DNA of 64,000 nt. Origin: Cellulosimicrobium funkei. GTDB lineage: Bacteria > Actinomycetota > Actinomycetes > Actinomycetales > Cellulomonadaceae. The first letter of the stretch is position 1; every line of letters begins with the position of its first letter. Positions 27,010 to 37,993 of this stretch are shown here, piece by piece. Both the position numbers and the translations under genes were made by a program. The notes under the pieces are model-generated. The model was given only the letters and a program-made list of their open reading frames with translations. It was not told where the DNA came from and ran no database searches. The stretch lies in assembly GCF_004519295.1 (NCBI RefSeq), contig NZ_SOZH01000007.1, forward strand, positions 124,001 through 188,000, written 5' to 3'.

Positions 27010-28386
27010 TCAGTGTGCCGCCTCGAGCACCGGTCCGGGCGCCGCACCACGCCCGGACGGGGCGGCCTCCCGCACTGCCTCCGCGAGCCGGGCCAGCGCG
27101 CGCCGGGCAGGGCTCGCCGGGGCGGTCTCGCCGAGCGTCCTCCCCTCCCGGAGCGCCGTGTCGACGGCGGCGTCCTCCGGGACGACGTGCAGGTCCTCGA
27201 CGCCGGCGTACCGCGCCATCGCGTCGCGCACCGCGCGCTCGGGCCGTGGCCCGACGACGCTCGCCCGCACCCGGTTCGCGACGACGACCCGGGCCGCGGC
27301 GACCGCCGCCCCGGAGTCTCGCAGCTCGTCGAGCGCGCGGACGAGGCGCTGCAGCCCGACCGGGTCTCCGCCGCCCACGACCACGACGACGTCCGCGGCG
27401 CCCAGCGCGCTGAGCGTCGCGTCGTGGCGCTGCGGGGCGCGGGTGTCGTAGCTGAGCAGCTCGTCCTGCTCGATGCCGAAGCCGCAGTCGACGACGGTCC
27501 AGTCCGCGACCGACCGTGCCACCTGCCACACCGCGTCGAGCGACGGGCCCGGCAGCTCGGGCCAGCGCGCCGCGCGGGCGAGGCCCGTGAGGACGCGGAC
27601 ACGGGGCACGAGCACCGGGGCCAGCGCGCGGAGGCCCGCGGCGTCGAGCACGCCCTGACCGGCGCTGCGGGCCGCGGCGGCGAGCCCCGGGGACTCGTCG
27701 AGCAGCCCGAGGCGCTGCGCGACCGTCCCGCCGTACGTGTCCGCGTCGACGAGCAGCACCTCGGCCGGAGGCCCGACGGTGGCCGTGGCAGCCGCGTCGA
27801 CCTCGCGCGCGCGGCGTGCGGCGCGGCGCCGCCGGGGCCTCCCCGCGAGTGCCGGGCCCGCGAGCTCGACCGCGAGGTTCGTCGCGACGGTCGTGCGGCC
27901 CGGCGCCCCGGTCGGGCCCCAGACGGCGACGGTCCGGCCGTCGTGCCGGTCGCCCTCGTCGTCGGCCGGCACAGGCGCCGGGACGCGGGCGGGCGCTCCG
28001 GGCGGGCCCGCGTGCGCGGTGCGCGCCGGCACGACCGCCCGGACGGCGTCGCACAGGGTGCCCGGCGACCGGTCCACGTCCACCACGGTGTCCACCCCGT
28101 GAGCCCGCAGCCGGTCCTCCTCCCACGTGCCCCCGGGGGCGAGCGCGACGACCCGGACGTCGTGCGCGTGCAGGTCGGCCACGGCCTGCCGGTCCAGCGC
28201 CGGGAGGTCGTGCGAGACGACGGCGACCCGCCCGGCCCCCGCGGCCGCCGCGGCGAGCAGCTCGACGACGTCCGCGCAGCGCCGCGTCACCCGCAGCCCG
28301 GACGCGTCGAGCGTCGTGACGACCTCCGCCTCGCGCGCCCCGCGGACCGCGCACAGGACCGTCGTGACCGTGGTCGCGCCGCTCAC
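27010..28386 (-). CDS. CpaE/TadZ-like ParA-superfamily ATPase with altered Walker A
   Basis: 458 residues. Residues 1-125 look like a receiver-type domain without a clear phosphorylation triad, as in CpaE/TadZ. The ATPase domain follows, with the P-loop region GPTGAPGRTT near residue 155 where ParA/MinD proteins have KGGxGKTT: the signature Lys is Thr and the P-loop Lys is Arg. An Arg-rich insert ([13 protein letters not shown]) interrupts the next region before VLLVDADTYGG. The start is GTG overlapping the SAF gene stop (GTGA). No tadA, tadB or pilin gene is in the window. Role in pilus placement is suggested only by family. Confidence 0.82.
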   Translation of the reverse strand: MSGATTVTTVLCAVRGAREAEVVTTLDASGLRVTRRCADVVELLAAAAAGAGRVAVVSHDLPALDRQAVADLHAHDVRVVALAPGGTWEEDRLRAHGVDTVVDVDRSPGTLCDAVRAVVPARTAHAGPPGAPARVPAPVPADDEGDRHDGRTVAVWGPTGAPGRTTVATNLAVELAGPALAGRPRRRRAARRAREVDAAATATVGPPAEVLLVDADTYGGTVAQRLGLLDESPGLAAAARSAGQGVLDAAGLRALAPVLVPRVRVLTGLARAARWPELPGPSLDAVWQVARSVADWTVVDCGFGIEQDELLSYDTRAPQRHDATLSALGAADVVVVVGGGDPVGLQRLVRALDELRDSGAAVAAARVVVANRVRASVVGPRPERAVRDAMARYAGVEDLHVVPEDAAVDTALREGRTLGETAPASPARRALARLAEAVREAAPSGRGAAPGPVLEAAH

Positions 28387-29084
28387 CCCGCACCGCCGAC
28401 CGGGACCAGCGCGAGGGTCCCCTCCCCCGCGACGGCGGCGAGCACGGCGGGGAGGTCGTCGACCTCGACGAGCAGGTGCACCGTCGTCGGCCCGCCGACC
28501 ACGAGCGTGCCCTCACCCTCGTCGACCTGGGCGACCGTGACGCCGCCGACGAGCATCTCCGGCACGGCACCCGGTCCGTCCGGGGCGTCCTGCGCGACCT
28601 CCGGGGACGGTGCGGCGGCGGCCTCCGGGACGTGCCAGAGGTCGACGTCGGCGCCGGCCACGATCCGCTCCGAGAGGCCCGACGTCACGGGCACCGCGAC
28701 CGCCCGCACCGCGAGGTCGGTGGCGGCACCGAGCGCCGTCGCGGGGACGAGCTCGCCCGCGGCCACCGTCCGCAGGACGACCGCCTCGTCCGGGAGCCCG
28801 TCCTCGACAATCAGGTAGCGGTCGGTCTGCGCGCCGAGCCGCACCTCGACCGTGCGCAGCTCGGCCGCACCGACGGTGGTGCCGGGCGTCAGCGGCGTGC
28901 CGGCCGCGTACACCGCGACGGTCCGGCTCGCGCTGCTCACGGCCCAGGACCCCAGCGCGACGGACAGCGCCACCACGACGACCCCCACGAGCAGCCGCGG
29001 GTCCTTCCAGCCCGGCCGCCGTAGCCGCGCGGCGGGCGGGGGCGTCGCGGCCCCCGGGACGGGTCGTTCCACGGTCGTCGTCAT
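28383..29084 (-). CDS. SAF-domain membrane protein (CpaB/RcpC-like)
   Basis: 233 residues. A Pro-rich cytoplasmic N-terminus, one membrane helix near residues 30-52 (LLVGVVVVALSVALGSWAV), then an extracytoplasmic SAF domain: VYAAGTPLTPGTTV, DRYLIVED, ELVPATAL and AVAVPVTSGLSERIVAG. A C-terminal strand-rich part follows. SAF proteins of this type help assemble Flp pili; here it is coupled to a CpaE-like ATPase by a 4-bp overlap and nothing else of a tad locus is seen. GGGGGAG precedes the ATG. Confidence 0.85.
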   Translation of the reverse strand: MTTTVERPVPGAATPPPAARLRRPGWKDPRLLVGVVVVALSVALGSWAVSSASRTVAVYAAGTPLTPGTTVGAAELRTVEVRLGAQTDRYLIVEDGLPDEAVVLRTVAAGELVPATALGAATDLAVRAVAVPVTSGLSERIVAGADVDLWHVPEAAAAPSPEVAQDAPDGPGAVPEMLVGGVTVAQVDEGEGTLVVGGPTTVHLLVEVDDLPAVLAAVAGEGTLALVPVGGAG

Positions 29085-29197
29085 CCATCTCCCCCTCGGT
29101 GGTCGGCACGTCGCCCGTGCCGCGGCTTCATGATCCCCGGTCGGCGGGGCGCGTGGCAGGGCCTGTGGACGAGCACCGCGGTGGGGTGTGGGCGTGC

Positions 29198-29203
29198 CAG
29201 ACT
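29198..29203 (+). promoter_or_regulatory. -10 box of a probable leaderless bldC promoter
   Basis: CAGACT, 6 nt before the ATG of bldC; no ribosome-binding site. Confidence 0.45.
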
Positions 29204-29209
29204 GACGCC

Positions 29210-29425
29210 ATGCCCCAGCGGTTCCTCACCCTCGCCGACGTCACGGACGAGCTCAACATCTCGGCGGCCCAGGCGTACGCGCTCGTCCGGTCGGGAGAGC
29301 TGCCCGCGATCCAGGTGGGCGGTCGCGGCCAGTGGCGGGTCGAGGTGAGCGAGCTCGAGGCGTACATCCAGCGCATGTACGCGCAGACGCGCCAGCGCAT
29401 CGAGGCGGGCGACTTCGACGGCTGA
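29210..29425 (+). CDS. bldC: BldC, small MerR-like DNA-binding protein
   Basis: 71 residues, essentially one winged helix-turn-helix of the MerR/excisionase kind: FLTLADVTDELNISAAQAYALV, then the wing VGGRGQWRVE and helix ELEAYIQRMY. In Streptomyces BldC controls the timing of development and binds AT-rich direct repeats head-to-tail. It has no effector domain, so its activity is set by its own level. It stands alone and is divergent from the SAF gene. A triple 10-bp direct repeat 740 bp downstream is a candidate target. Confidence 0.93.
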   Translation: MPQRFLTLADVTDELNISAAQAYALVRSGELPAIQVGGRGQWRVEVSELEAYIQRMYAQTRQRIEAGDFDG

Positions 29426-29517
29426 CGGCACGCCGTCGCACCTCCGCGGTCCTGTACCGCGTCCCCACGCCGTAGCACGACGACGTCTCCGCTCCCTCGG
29501 CTCCCCCTGCCGCGCGC

Positions 29518-30057
29518 TCACCTCGGTACGTACCCCGTCTCCGCCTCGCTGACGCACACGAGGGCCGACCAGGGGACCACCCGCGCGCCGTGTGCGCTGC
29601 CGGGCGACGGCTCGAGGTCGAGATGGTCCTTCCCCACCCGGGCGACCCACCCGGACCAGGACCCGGCGGTCGTCCGCACCTGGACCGGTCTCCGGTCCCG
29701 CTGGAGCGCGCGCAGCACGTGCCCGAGGCCGAGCGTCGCCGACCGGGACGAGCGCGGCGGGTCGGCGTGCCGCCCGAGACCTCGCACCGCGACCACGGCG
29801 TCCAGCGGGACGAGGTGCTGCCGGCGGCCGTCGACGACCAGCGCCCACTCCTGCGCGACCTCCCGCACCTCGCCGGTCACCGCCGACGCGTCGCGGAGCT
29901 CGAGCGTCACGGGCCCCGGCGCGGCGCGCAGCCGCTCGGTGAGGAGCACCGTCGCGTGCTCCGCCCGGGTCAGGTCGGCGACCGCGGCGACGCGGTCCTG
30001 CGACTCCGCCGCGGCGAGCTGCGCCGCGAGGTCGTCGAACAGGGCGTCCCATCGCAT
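29518..30057 (-). CDS. Conserved-looking protein of unknown function
   Basis: 179 residues. An N-terminal helix (MRWDALFDDLAAQLAAAE) is followed by RAEHATVLLTERL. A strand-rich part then has VTLELRDASAVTGEVREVAQEWALV, HLVPLDAVVAVRGLG, and later VRTTAGSWSGWVARVGKDHLDLE, which reads like two SH3-like barrels repeated in tandem. No membrane segment or catalytic motif. I recall similar proteins annotated as hypothetical next to bldC in Cellulomonas-like genomes. TACGGT lies 6 nt before the ATG (30064-30069, minus), so it is probably leaderless and this start is well supported. Confidence 0.75.
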   Translation of the reverse strand: MRWDALFDDLAAQLAAAESQDRVAAVADLTRAEHATVLLTERLRAAPGPVTLELRDASAVTGEVREVAQEWALVVDGRRQHLVPLDAVVAVRGLGRHADPPRSSRSATLGLGHVLRALQRDRRPVQVRTTAGSWSGWVARVGKDHLDLEPSPGSAHGARVVPWSALVCVSEAETGYVPR

Positions 30058-30063
30058 CGGCAC

Positions 30064-30069
30064 ACCGTA
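30064..30069 (-). promoter_or_regulatory. -10 box of a probable leaderless promoter
   Basis: TACGGT on the minus strand, 6 nt before the ATG at 30057. Confidence 0.5.
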
Positions 30070-30160
30070 GCTGGGTGCCACCGCACCCGACCCTCCGTCG
30101 TCCACATCACGGGACGGGCCTGGACAGGCGTCGATCCTGCGCGCTTAGATCGATGTGTCG

Positions 30161-30190
30161 TCATCAAACGACACCAAACGACATCAAAAG
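30161..30190 (+). promoter_or_regulatory. Three tandem 10-bp AT-rich direct repeats upstream of the LysM gene
   Basis: Units TCATCAAACG, ACACCAAACG and ACATCAAAAG follow each other without spacing, sharing CA(T/C)CAAA. They end 34 bp before the ATG at 30225. Periodicity near one helical turn and AT-richness suit head-to-tail binding by a BldC-like protein. The regulator is not proven. Confidence 0.45.
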
Positions 30191-30224
30191 CCGTCGAGTG
30201 CGCGACGGCAGGCAGGGGGCAACG

Positions 30225-31418
30225 ATGGACCGAGGTACTGCTGCATCCCGACGAGCCGGGGGTCTGCTCGCCCTCCTCGCGCTCGTCCTCGCCCTGGGCG
30301 GCGCGACGACCGTCCTGTCGCTCCGGGCGCTGCACCTCGTCGCCGCGCTCCCGACGCACCGCGTCGAGTCCTGGGTGGAGCTCGCCGCGGTGTCGGTGGG
30401 CGCGCTGGCCGCTCTCTGGGTCGCGCTCAGCGCGCTCGTCGCGCTGGCCTGCGTGGCTGCCGGTGCCGCCGGGCGGTCCTGGACGACGGGAGAACGACTC
30501 CTGCGCCGTGCGGCGCCGGCCGTCGTCCGGCACGCGGCGCGCGCCGCCGTCGGCGCCACCGTCGGCGCGGGTCTGCTCGTCGCCGGCGGGGCGGCGCACG
30601 CGGCCGCCCCGGCAGACGACCCGGGCGTCGTCGCCGTCGATCTCGGGTGGCGACCCAGCGGTGCCGTCGCCGGGGACGAGGGTACGGCGTCGGGGAACGG
30701 CGCGTCGGAGAGGGCAGCTTCGACGTCCCGGGCGACCCCCGGCGGCTCGTCCGCCACGGCGGACGGCTCCACGGCGGCGTCCGACGGTCCGTCGGGCACC
30801 GCGGCGGACGCCGCGCCAGGCCAGCCCGCGCCGGTCACCTCGGTGCCGCCGTCTTCGGTGCCGGCATCGTCCGTGCCGGCGCCTTCGGTGCCGCCGTCTT
30901 CGGTGCCGGCATCGTCCGTGCCGGCGCCTTCGGTGCCGCCCTCCGGGGTGCCGGGGGACGCCGGCACGTCGCAGGACCCCCACCGCTCGCACGGTGCCAC
31001 CTCCGCAGCGACCGACGCGCCGCCGTCGACCAGCACCGAGAGTGCTGGGGCGGGAGACGCCGCGGGCTCCGGAGGGAAGCACGCCGCCGGGGCGGGCGTC
31101 GTCGGCCAGGGGGCAGAGGCCTCCGGCGCCGCGGGACCGACGGTCGCCGCGGAGGGGACCTCGTCGGACGCCGCCCGCCAGCGCGACGCGGCGCTGGCCG
31201 TGACGCGCGATGTGCCCGGCCCGGAGACCGCGCCGGAGGTGGTCGTCGTGCGCGGTGACTCGCTGTGGTCGATCGCCGCCCGGCACCTGCCCGCAGGGTC
31301 CACCGACGCGCAGGTCGCGGAGGCGGTGGAGCGCTGGTACGCGACGAACGCCCACGTGGTGGGCGCGGACCCCGACCTCGTCCGGCCGGGCCAGGTCCTC
31401 GTCGCACCGTCCGCCTGA
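30225..31418 (+). CDS. Membrane-anchored LysM-domain protein with a Ser/Val/Pro tandem-repeat linker
   Basis: 397 residues. Three hydrophobic segments near residues 12-35, 52-82 and 108-127 anchor it; a long Ala/Gly/Ser/Pro-rich linker follows with a 15-residue repeat (SVPPSSVPASSVPAP) near residues 206-240. The C-terminal LysM-like module reads VRGDSLWSIAARHLP, then a late DLVRPGQVLVAP. LysM binds N-acetylglucosamine in peptidoglycan. It is followed 28 bp later by the Rv3235-like gene, and this pairing upstream of secA recurs in actinobacteria as I recall. AGGGGG precedes the ATG. The linker should reach through the wall. Confidence 0.85.
   Translation: MDRGTAASRRAGGLLALLALVLALGGATTVLSLRALHLVAALPTHRVESWVELAAVSVGALAALWVALSALVALACVAAGAAGRSWTTGERLLRRAAPAVVRHAARAAVGATVGAGLLVAGGAAHAAAPADDPGVVAVDLGWRPSGAVAGDEGTASGNGASERAASTSRATPGGSSATADGSTAASDGPSGTAADAAPGQPAPVTSVPPSSVPASSVPAPSVPPSSVPASSVPAPSVPPSGVPGDAGTSQDPHRSHGATSAATDAPPSTSTESAGAGDAAGSGGKHAAGAGVVGQGAEASGAAGPTVAAEGTSSDAARQRDAALAVTRDVPGPETAPEVVVVRGDSLWSIAARHLPAGSTDAQVAEAVERWYATNAHVVGADPDLVRPGQVLVAPSA
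30840..30944 (+). repeat. 45-bp coding tandem repeat in the LysM protein linker
   Basis: Two identical 45-bp units (30840-30884 and 30885-30929) and a partial third. Identity at the DNA level, synonymous sites included, indicates recent duplication or gene conversion. Confidence 0.85.
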
Positions 31419-31446
31419 CCACCGCCGACCTCGAAGGAGCCCCACC

Positions 31447-32037
31447 ATGACCGCTCCCCTGCTGGCCGGCGCGCACGCCCCGGTCACCACCGTGACGCCC
31501 GCGGCCGCACCGACGGTCCCACCTACGAGCGGGCCCACGGTCCGCCCGCTCCGCTCGACGAGCGTCCCGTCCGCCCCGCCGGCGCGGCTGCTCCGCTGCC
31601 TCGGCGACCCGACCGTCGCCACGGTCGACGTGACCGACCCGACGGCGGCCCGCGTGCCGCAGCACGTCGTCCGGGGTCGTCCCCTCGGGCGCCCGACGAC
31701 GCCTGTGCCCCTGCCGGACCCGACCGCGCTGTGCTGCGCCGTGGTCCGGGCTGCGGTCGAGGTCGTCCGGGGCGAGCGCACGGTGGGACAGCTCGCGCGG
31801 TGGGTGTCGCCGGAGATCTACGAGGCGCTCGCCCGGCGCGCTCGACTCGTGGCCGACGGGCCGGGCGATACCCCGGCCCGTCCGGTCGCCGTCCGCCGCG
31901 CGCGCGTCCTGCGCATCGGCGACGGCGTCGCCGAGGGGACGGTCGTCGTCCAGGACGGGGACCGGGTCCGCGCCGCCGCGGCGCGGCTGGAGGCGCGCCG
32001 CGGAGCCTGGCGCGTGGTCGCGCTCGAGATCGGCTGA
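31447..32037 (+). CDS. Rv3235-family protein
   Basis: 196 residues. A Pro/Thr/Ala-rich disordered N-terminus of about 85 residues is followed by a compact domain: ALCCAVVRAAVEVVRGERTVGQLARWVSPEIYEALARR, then strands VRRARVLRIGDGVAEGTVVVQDG and a final GAWRVVALEIG. The composition resembles the actinobacterial Rv3235 family found near secA1; that match is from memory. The domain looks like an NTF2-type or SHS2-like fold, but no catalytic residues are evident. GAAGGAG precedes the ATG. Co-transcribed with the LysM gene. Confidence 0.78.
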   Translation: MTAPLLAGAHAPVTTVTPAAAPTVPPTSGPTVRPLRSTSVPSAPPARLLRCLGDPTVATVDVTDPTAARVPQHVVRGRPLGRPTTPVPLPDPTALCCAVVRAAVEVVRGERTVGQLARWVSPEIYEALARRARLVADGPGDTPARPVAVRRARVLRIGDGVAEGTVVVQDGDRVRAAAARLEARRGAWRVVALEIG

Positions 32038-32108
32038 GCCCTTCCCGGTCCGGGCACGACGACGCCCTTCCCGGACCCGACATCCCCGGCGGCCTTCCTG
32101 GCTGGGCA

Positions 32109-32156
32109 CGACGACGGCGAGGCGCCCACCCGCAGGTGGACGCCTCGCCGTCGTCG
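32109..32156. terminator. Bidirectional terminator between the Rv3235-like gene and secA
   Basis: Perfect 16-bp outer stem (32109-32124 and 32141-32156), with further pairing inside. It lies between convergent genes. Confidence 0.8.
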
Positions 32157-32184
32157 TCAGGGTGCCCGGCGGACGGGCATCCGG

Positions 32185-35250
<3,066 letters not shown>

Positions 35251-35357
35251 GCAGGACTCCCGTATCGATCGGTGCCCGGGCCGGGTGGTCCGGGAGCAGA
35301 GCCGACGCTCTGCCGCGCGGGCGCGCACGGCAGCGGACGTCGGCAACGTCACACAAC

Positions 35358-35363
35358 ATCGTA
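35358..35363 (-). promoter_or_regulatory. -10 box for secA
   Basis: TACGAT on the minus strand, about 108 nt before the secA start. The rest of the 35251-35541 gap shows no further signal. Confidence 0.4.
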
Positions 35364-35541
35364 GGGGAGTCGGGGCCGCGCCGGTCCCGTCCGGGTTTCG
35401 CCGACGACGAACCTCTCCCCCGCGACGTCGTCCGCCAGCCTACGGCGAGGGCCACCCGGGCCGGGCGCCTCGTCCACCGCCGACGCGGCCGTCGGGACGA
35501 TCGCGGCGGCGGCGCCGCCAGCGACGACGGCAGCGACGACG

Positions 35542-36786
35542 TCAGTGCGCCGCGACCTCGGCGGCGAGCGCGGGCGCCAGGTCCCCCACCGGGGCGACGT
35601 CGACCTCCGGCACCCCCAGCCACCGGCCCAGCACGTGCAGCTCGGCGGCGAGGCGCGCCGCCGTCTGCGGCCCGGCCGCCTGCTCGCGGTGCGCCGACTG
35701 CACGCGCAGCACCCCGGCCCGACGGTCGGCCTTGAGGTCGACGCGCGCGGTGAGCGCCTCTCCCTCGAGGAAGGGCAGGACGTAGTAGCCGTGGACCCGC
35801 TTCGCCGCGGGCACGTAGATCTCGATCCGGTAGTGCACGTCGAACAGCCGCTCGAGGCGCGTCCGCTCGAACACGAGCGGGTCGAACGGGTTGAGCAGCG
35901 TCGTCCCCGTCGCGCGCCGCGGGAGCGCCGCGTCCGCGTGCAGGTAGGTCGGCTCTTCCCACCCCCGCACGGTCACCGGGCGCAGGGTGCCCGCCTCGAC
36001 GAGCTCGTCGAGCGCCGTCCGCACCGCGGGCCCCTTGAGCCGGAAGTAGTCGCGGAAGCAGCGCAGCGTCCCGACGCCGTGCGCGCGGGCGCCGATCTCG
36101 AGCAGCGCCCGGACGGCATCGGCGTCCGCGACCGGCGGCGCCGCGACGACCTCCGGCGGGAGCACGCGCTCCGTGAGGTCGTAGCAGCGCTCGAACGCGC
36201 CGTTGCGCCGCGCGGACGTGATCTCGCCCGTGAAGAAGAGGAACTCGAGCGCGCGCTTCGCGACCGTCCAGTTCCAGCCCCACTGCGAGCGGTCGCGCGG
36301 GTGCGCGCGCCCCTCGGCCTCGAGGATCTCGTGCACCTCGCTCGCGGTGATCGGGCCGCGCTCCGTGACGAGCCGCCGCACGTCCTGGACCGCCTCGGAG
36401 TGGCTCATCTCGACCGCGCTGATGGTGCCCCACGCCTCGGTGCGGTACCGGCGGCGGCGCCACTCGAGCAGCGGCCACGTGCTGGGCGGCACGTAGGACG
36501 CGACGTGCGCCCACGTCTCCACGAGCCGACGCGGCGCACGGCCCGCCGCGCGGTCGAGCAGCGCCGTGTCGTACGGGCCGAGCCGCGCGTACAGCGGCAT
36601 GAGGTGCGCCCGCGCGAGCACGTTGACCGAGTCGATCTGGAGGAGCCCCAGGCGGTCGATGACCCCCTGGACCTGCCGCATCGTCGGGGCGCGGCCGCCG
36701 GACCCGGCACGCGCGGCGACGTCCGGGCGCTCCCGGTGCAGCCCTTGCGCGGCGAGCGCGACACGGCGCGCCTGGGACAGGGACAT
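35542..36786 (-). CDS. AlkX/YcaQ-type winged-helix DNA glycosylase (QxD class)
   Basis: 414 residues of the HTH_42 superfamily: tandem winged helices then a beta-barrel. Seen: LLQIDSVNVLARAH, with the catalytic motif Q50-I-D52 that marks the YcaQ/AlkX branch, which unhooks interstrand crosslinks and removes alkylated bases in characterised members. Further family pattern: HYRIEIYVPAAKRVHGYYVLPFL. A Gly/Arg-rich in-frame extension upstream is ignored; the start is the ATG at 36786 behind GAGG. A second superfamily member of the QxQ class lies at 50023. Confidence 0.88.
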   Translation of the reverse strand: MSLSQARRVALAAQGLHRERPDVAARAGSGGRAPTMRQVQGVIDRLGLLQIDSVNVLARAHLMPLYARLGPYDTALLDRAAGRAPRRLVETWAHVASYVPPSTWPLLEWRRRRYRTEAWGTISAVEMSHSEAVQDVRRLVTERGPITASEVHEILEAEGRAHPRDRSQWGWNWTVAKRALEFLFFTGEITSARRNGAFERCYDLTERVLPPEVVAAPPVADADAVRALLEIGARAHGVGTLRCFRDYFRLKGPAVRTALDELVEAGTLRPVTVRGWEEPTYLHADAALPRRATGTTLLNPFDPLVFERTRLERLFDVHYRIEIYVPAAKRVHGYYVLPFLEGEALTARVDLKADRRAGVLRVQSAHREQAAGPQTAARLAAELHVLGRWLGVPEVDVAPVGDLAPALAAEVAAH

Positions 36787-37027
36787 CGACTCGGACCTCG
36801 ACGGCGTGGCGACCACCCCCCGATCCTCCCCGCCCCCACCCACACGCCGACCCGTCGCCCACCCACCCGTCGCCCGCCCACCCACCCGCCCCCGCCGAGC
36901 AGGCGGTCCTGACGCGTCCCGGCGGCCGGACCCGCCACGACCACCTGCTCGGCCGACCGGGATCGCCTGGTCGGCGGCGGACGGCGGGCGGCGGGGTCGG
37001 TCAGCGGGCGACGGGTCCGGACAGCAC

Positions 37028-37061
37028 GACGCGCCCGGACCCTCGAGGGTCCGGGCGCGTC
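37028..37061. terminator. Perfect 34-bp palindrome downstream of hpf
   Basis: Arms 37028-37044 and 37045-37061 match fully with no spacer (centre CTCGAG). It begins 8 nt past the hpf stop. Confidence 0.85.
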
Positions 37062-37069
37062 GGGTGCGG

Positions 37070-37723
37070 TCAGGCGCTCTTCTCGACCGTGGCGTCGGCG
37101 CAGTCGCAGGACGTGTCGAGCGCGACGACGCCGTACGTCCAGCCGCGGCGGCGGTAGGCGACGGACGGGCGCGACGTCTCGATGTCGACGAAGAGGAAGA
37201 AGTCGTGGCCGACCATCTCCATCTCGTACAGCGCGTCGTCCACCGTCATGGGCTCCGCGGTGTGCAGCTTCTGCCGGATGACGACGGGCGAGTCGCCGAG
37301 CGTCGTCTCGACGGCCTCCCCGGGCGCGGTCGGCGCGGTCGGCGCCGGCGGCGGGGGTGCCTCGTGCGTGGCCGGGTCGTAGGGACGCACGTCGACGGGC
37401 GGCACGACGGTGTGGTTGCGGTGGTCCTTGCGACGGTCGCGGGCGCGGCGCAGCCGTTCCGCGAGCTTGTCCATCGCGAGGTCGAGGGCGCCGAACCGGT
37501 CGTCGGCCGCGGCCTCGGCGCGGACGACGGGTCCCTTGGCCCGCACGGTGAGCTCGACGCGTTCGCGGACCCCCGAGAGCCTCGGGTTGTTCTCGTGGGT
37601 GACCTCGACGTCCACGCGCTGCGCCGTGGGCGCGAGCTGCTGGACCTTGGCGAGCTTGTCCTCCACGTGCCGGCGGAAGCGGTCTGCCACTTCCGTGTGC
37701 CTGCCGACGACGACGATCTCCAT
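37070..37723 (-). CDS. hpf: Long-form ribosome hibernation promoting factor
   Basis: 217 residues. N-terminal HPF/RaiA domain (MEIVVVGRHTEV, helix DKLAKVQQL, second helix AMDKLAERLRRARDRRKDH), a Pro-rich linker near residues 115-135, and a C-terminal dimerisation domain (VVIRQKLHTAEPMTVDDALYEMEMVGHDFFLF). Long HPF joins two 70S ribosomes into the 100S dimer in stationary phase. GCGGAGG precedes the ATG. Neighbours secA and comF are conserved. The leader contains an isolated, very strong Shine-Dalgarno sequence; see the separate entry. Confidence 0.95.
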   Translation of the reverse strand: MEIVVVGRHTEVADRFRRHVEDKLAKVQQLAPTAQRVDVEVTHENNPRLSGVRERVELTVRAKGPVVRAEAAADDRFGALDLAMDKLAERLRRARDRRKDHRNHTVVPPVDVRPYDPATHEAPPPPAPTAPTAPGEAVETTLGDSPVVIRQKLHTAEPMTVDDALYEMEMVGHDFFLFVDIETSRPSVAYRRRGWTYGVVALDTSCDCADATVEKSA

Positions 37724-37993
37724 GTGAGCCTCCGCGAGGATCTAGTGCGACGCCCGGCCCGGTGCGTCCGGGCGCCTCGTTCGGATTCGGTAGGAGCACC
37801 CGCTGCCGGGTGCGGTGGGCTACCACCTCCTTGCGGCGCAGGGCCGCGCGCTCGGTACGCTCGCGCGGCGGCGCACGTGTCCTGCACGTCCGTCGTCCGC
37901 GGCGACTGGCCCTCAGCCTAACCCCCGGTCCGGGGTGTCGGCAGCACCAACGGGAGGTGAACGAGGGGACCTTCGGCCCCCGCGGCGCGCACC
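37724..37993 (-). promoter_or_regulatory. hpf leader with an orphan Shine-Dalgarno sequence and stem-loops
   Basis: A TAGGCT -10 box (37915-37920, minus) predicts a leader of about 185 nt. At 37832-37824 the leader has AAGGAGGTG, a nine-base complement to the 16S 3' end, with no start codon at working distance. GGTGG of this site can pair with CCACC (loop TAGC), and a second stem GCACCC/GGGTGC follows. It may be a ribosome-sensing element; no known RNA class is recognised. Confidence 0.4.

Noticed and set aside
26475-32037. A tad/Flp pilus locus
   Set aside because: Only a CpaE-like and an SAF protein are present; no secretion ATPase, platform proteins, pilin or prepilin peptidase in the window.
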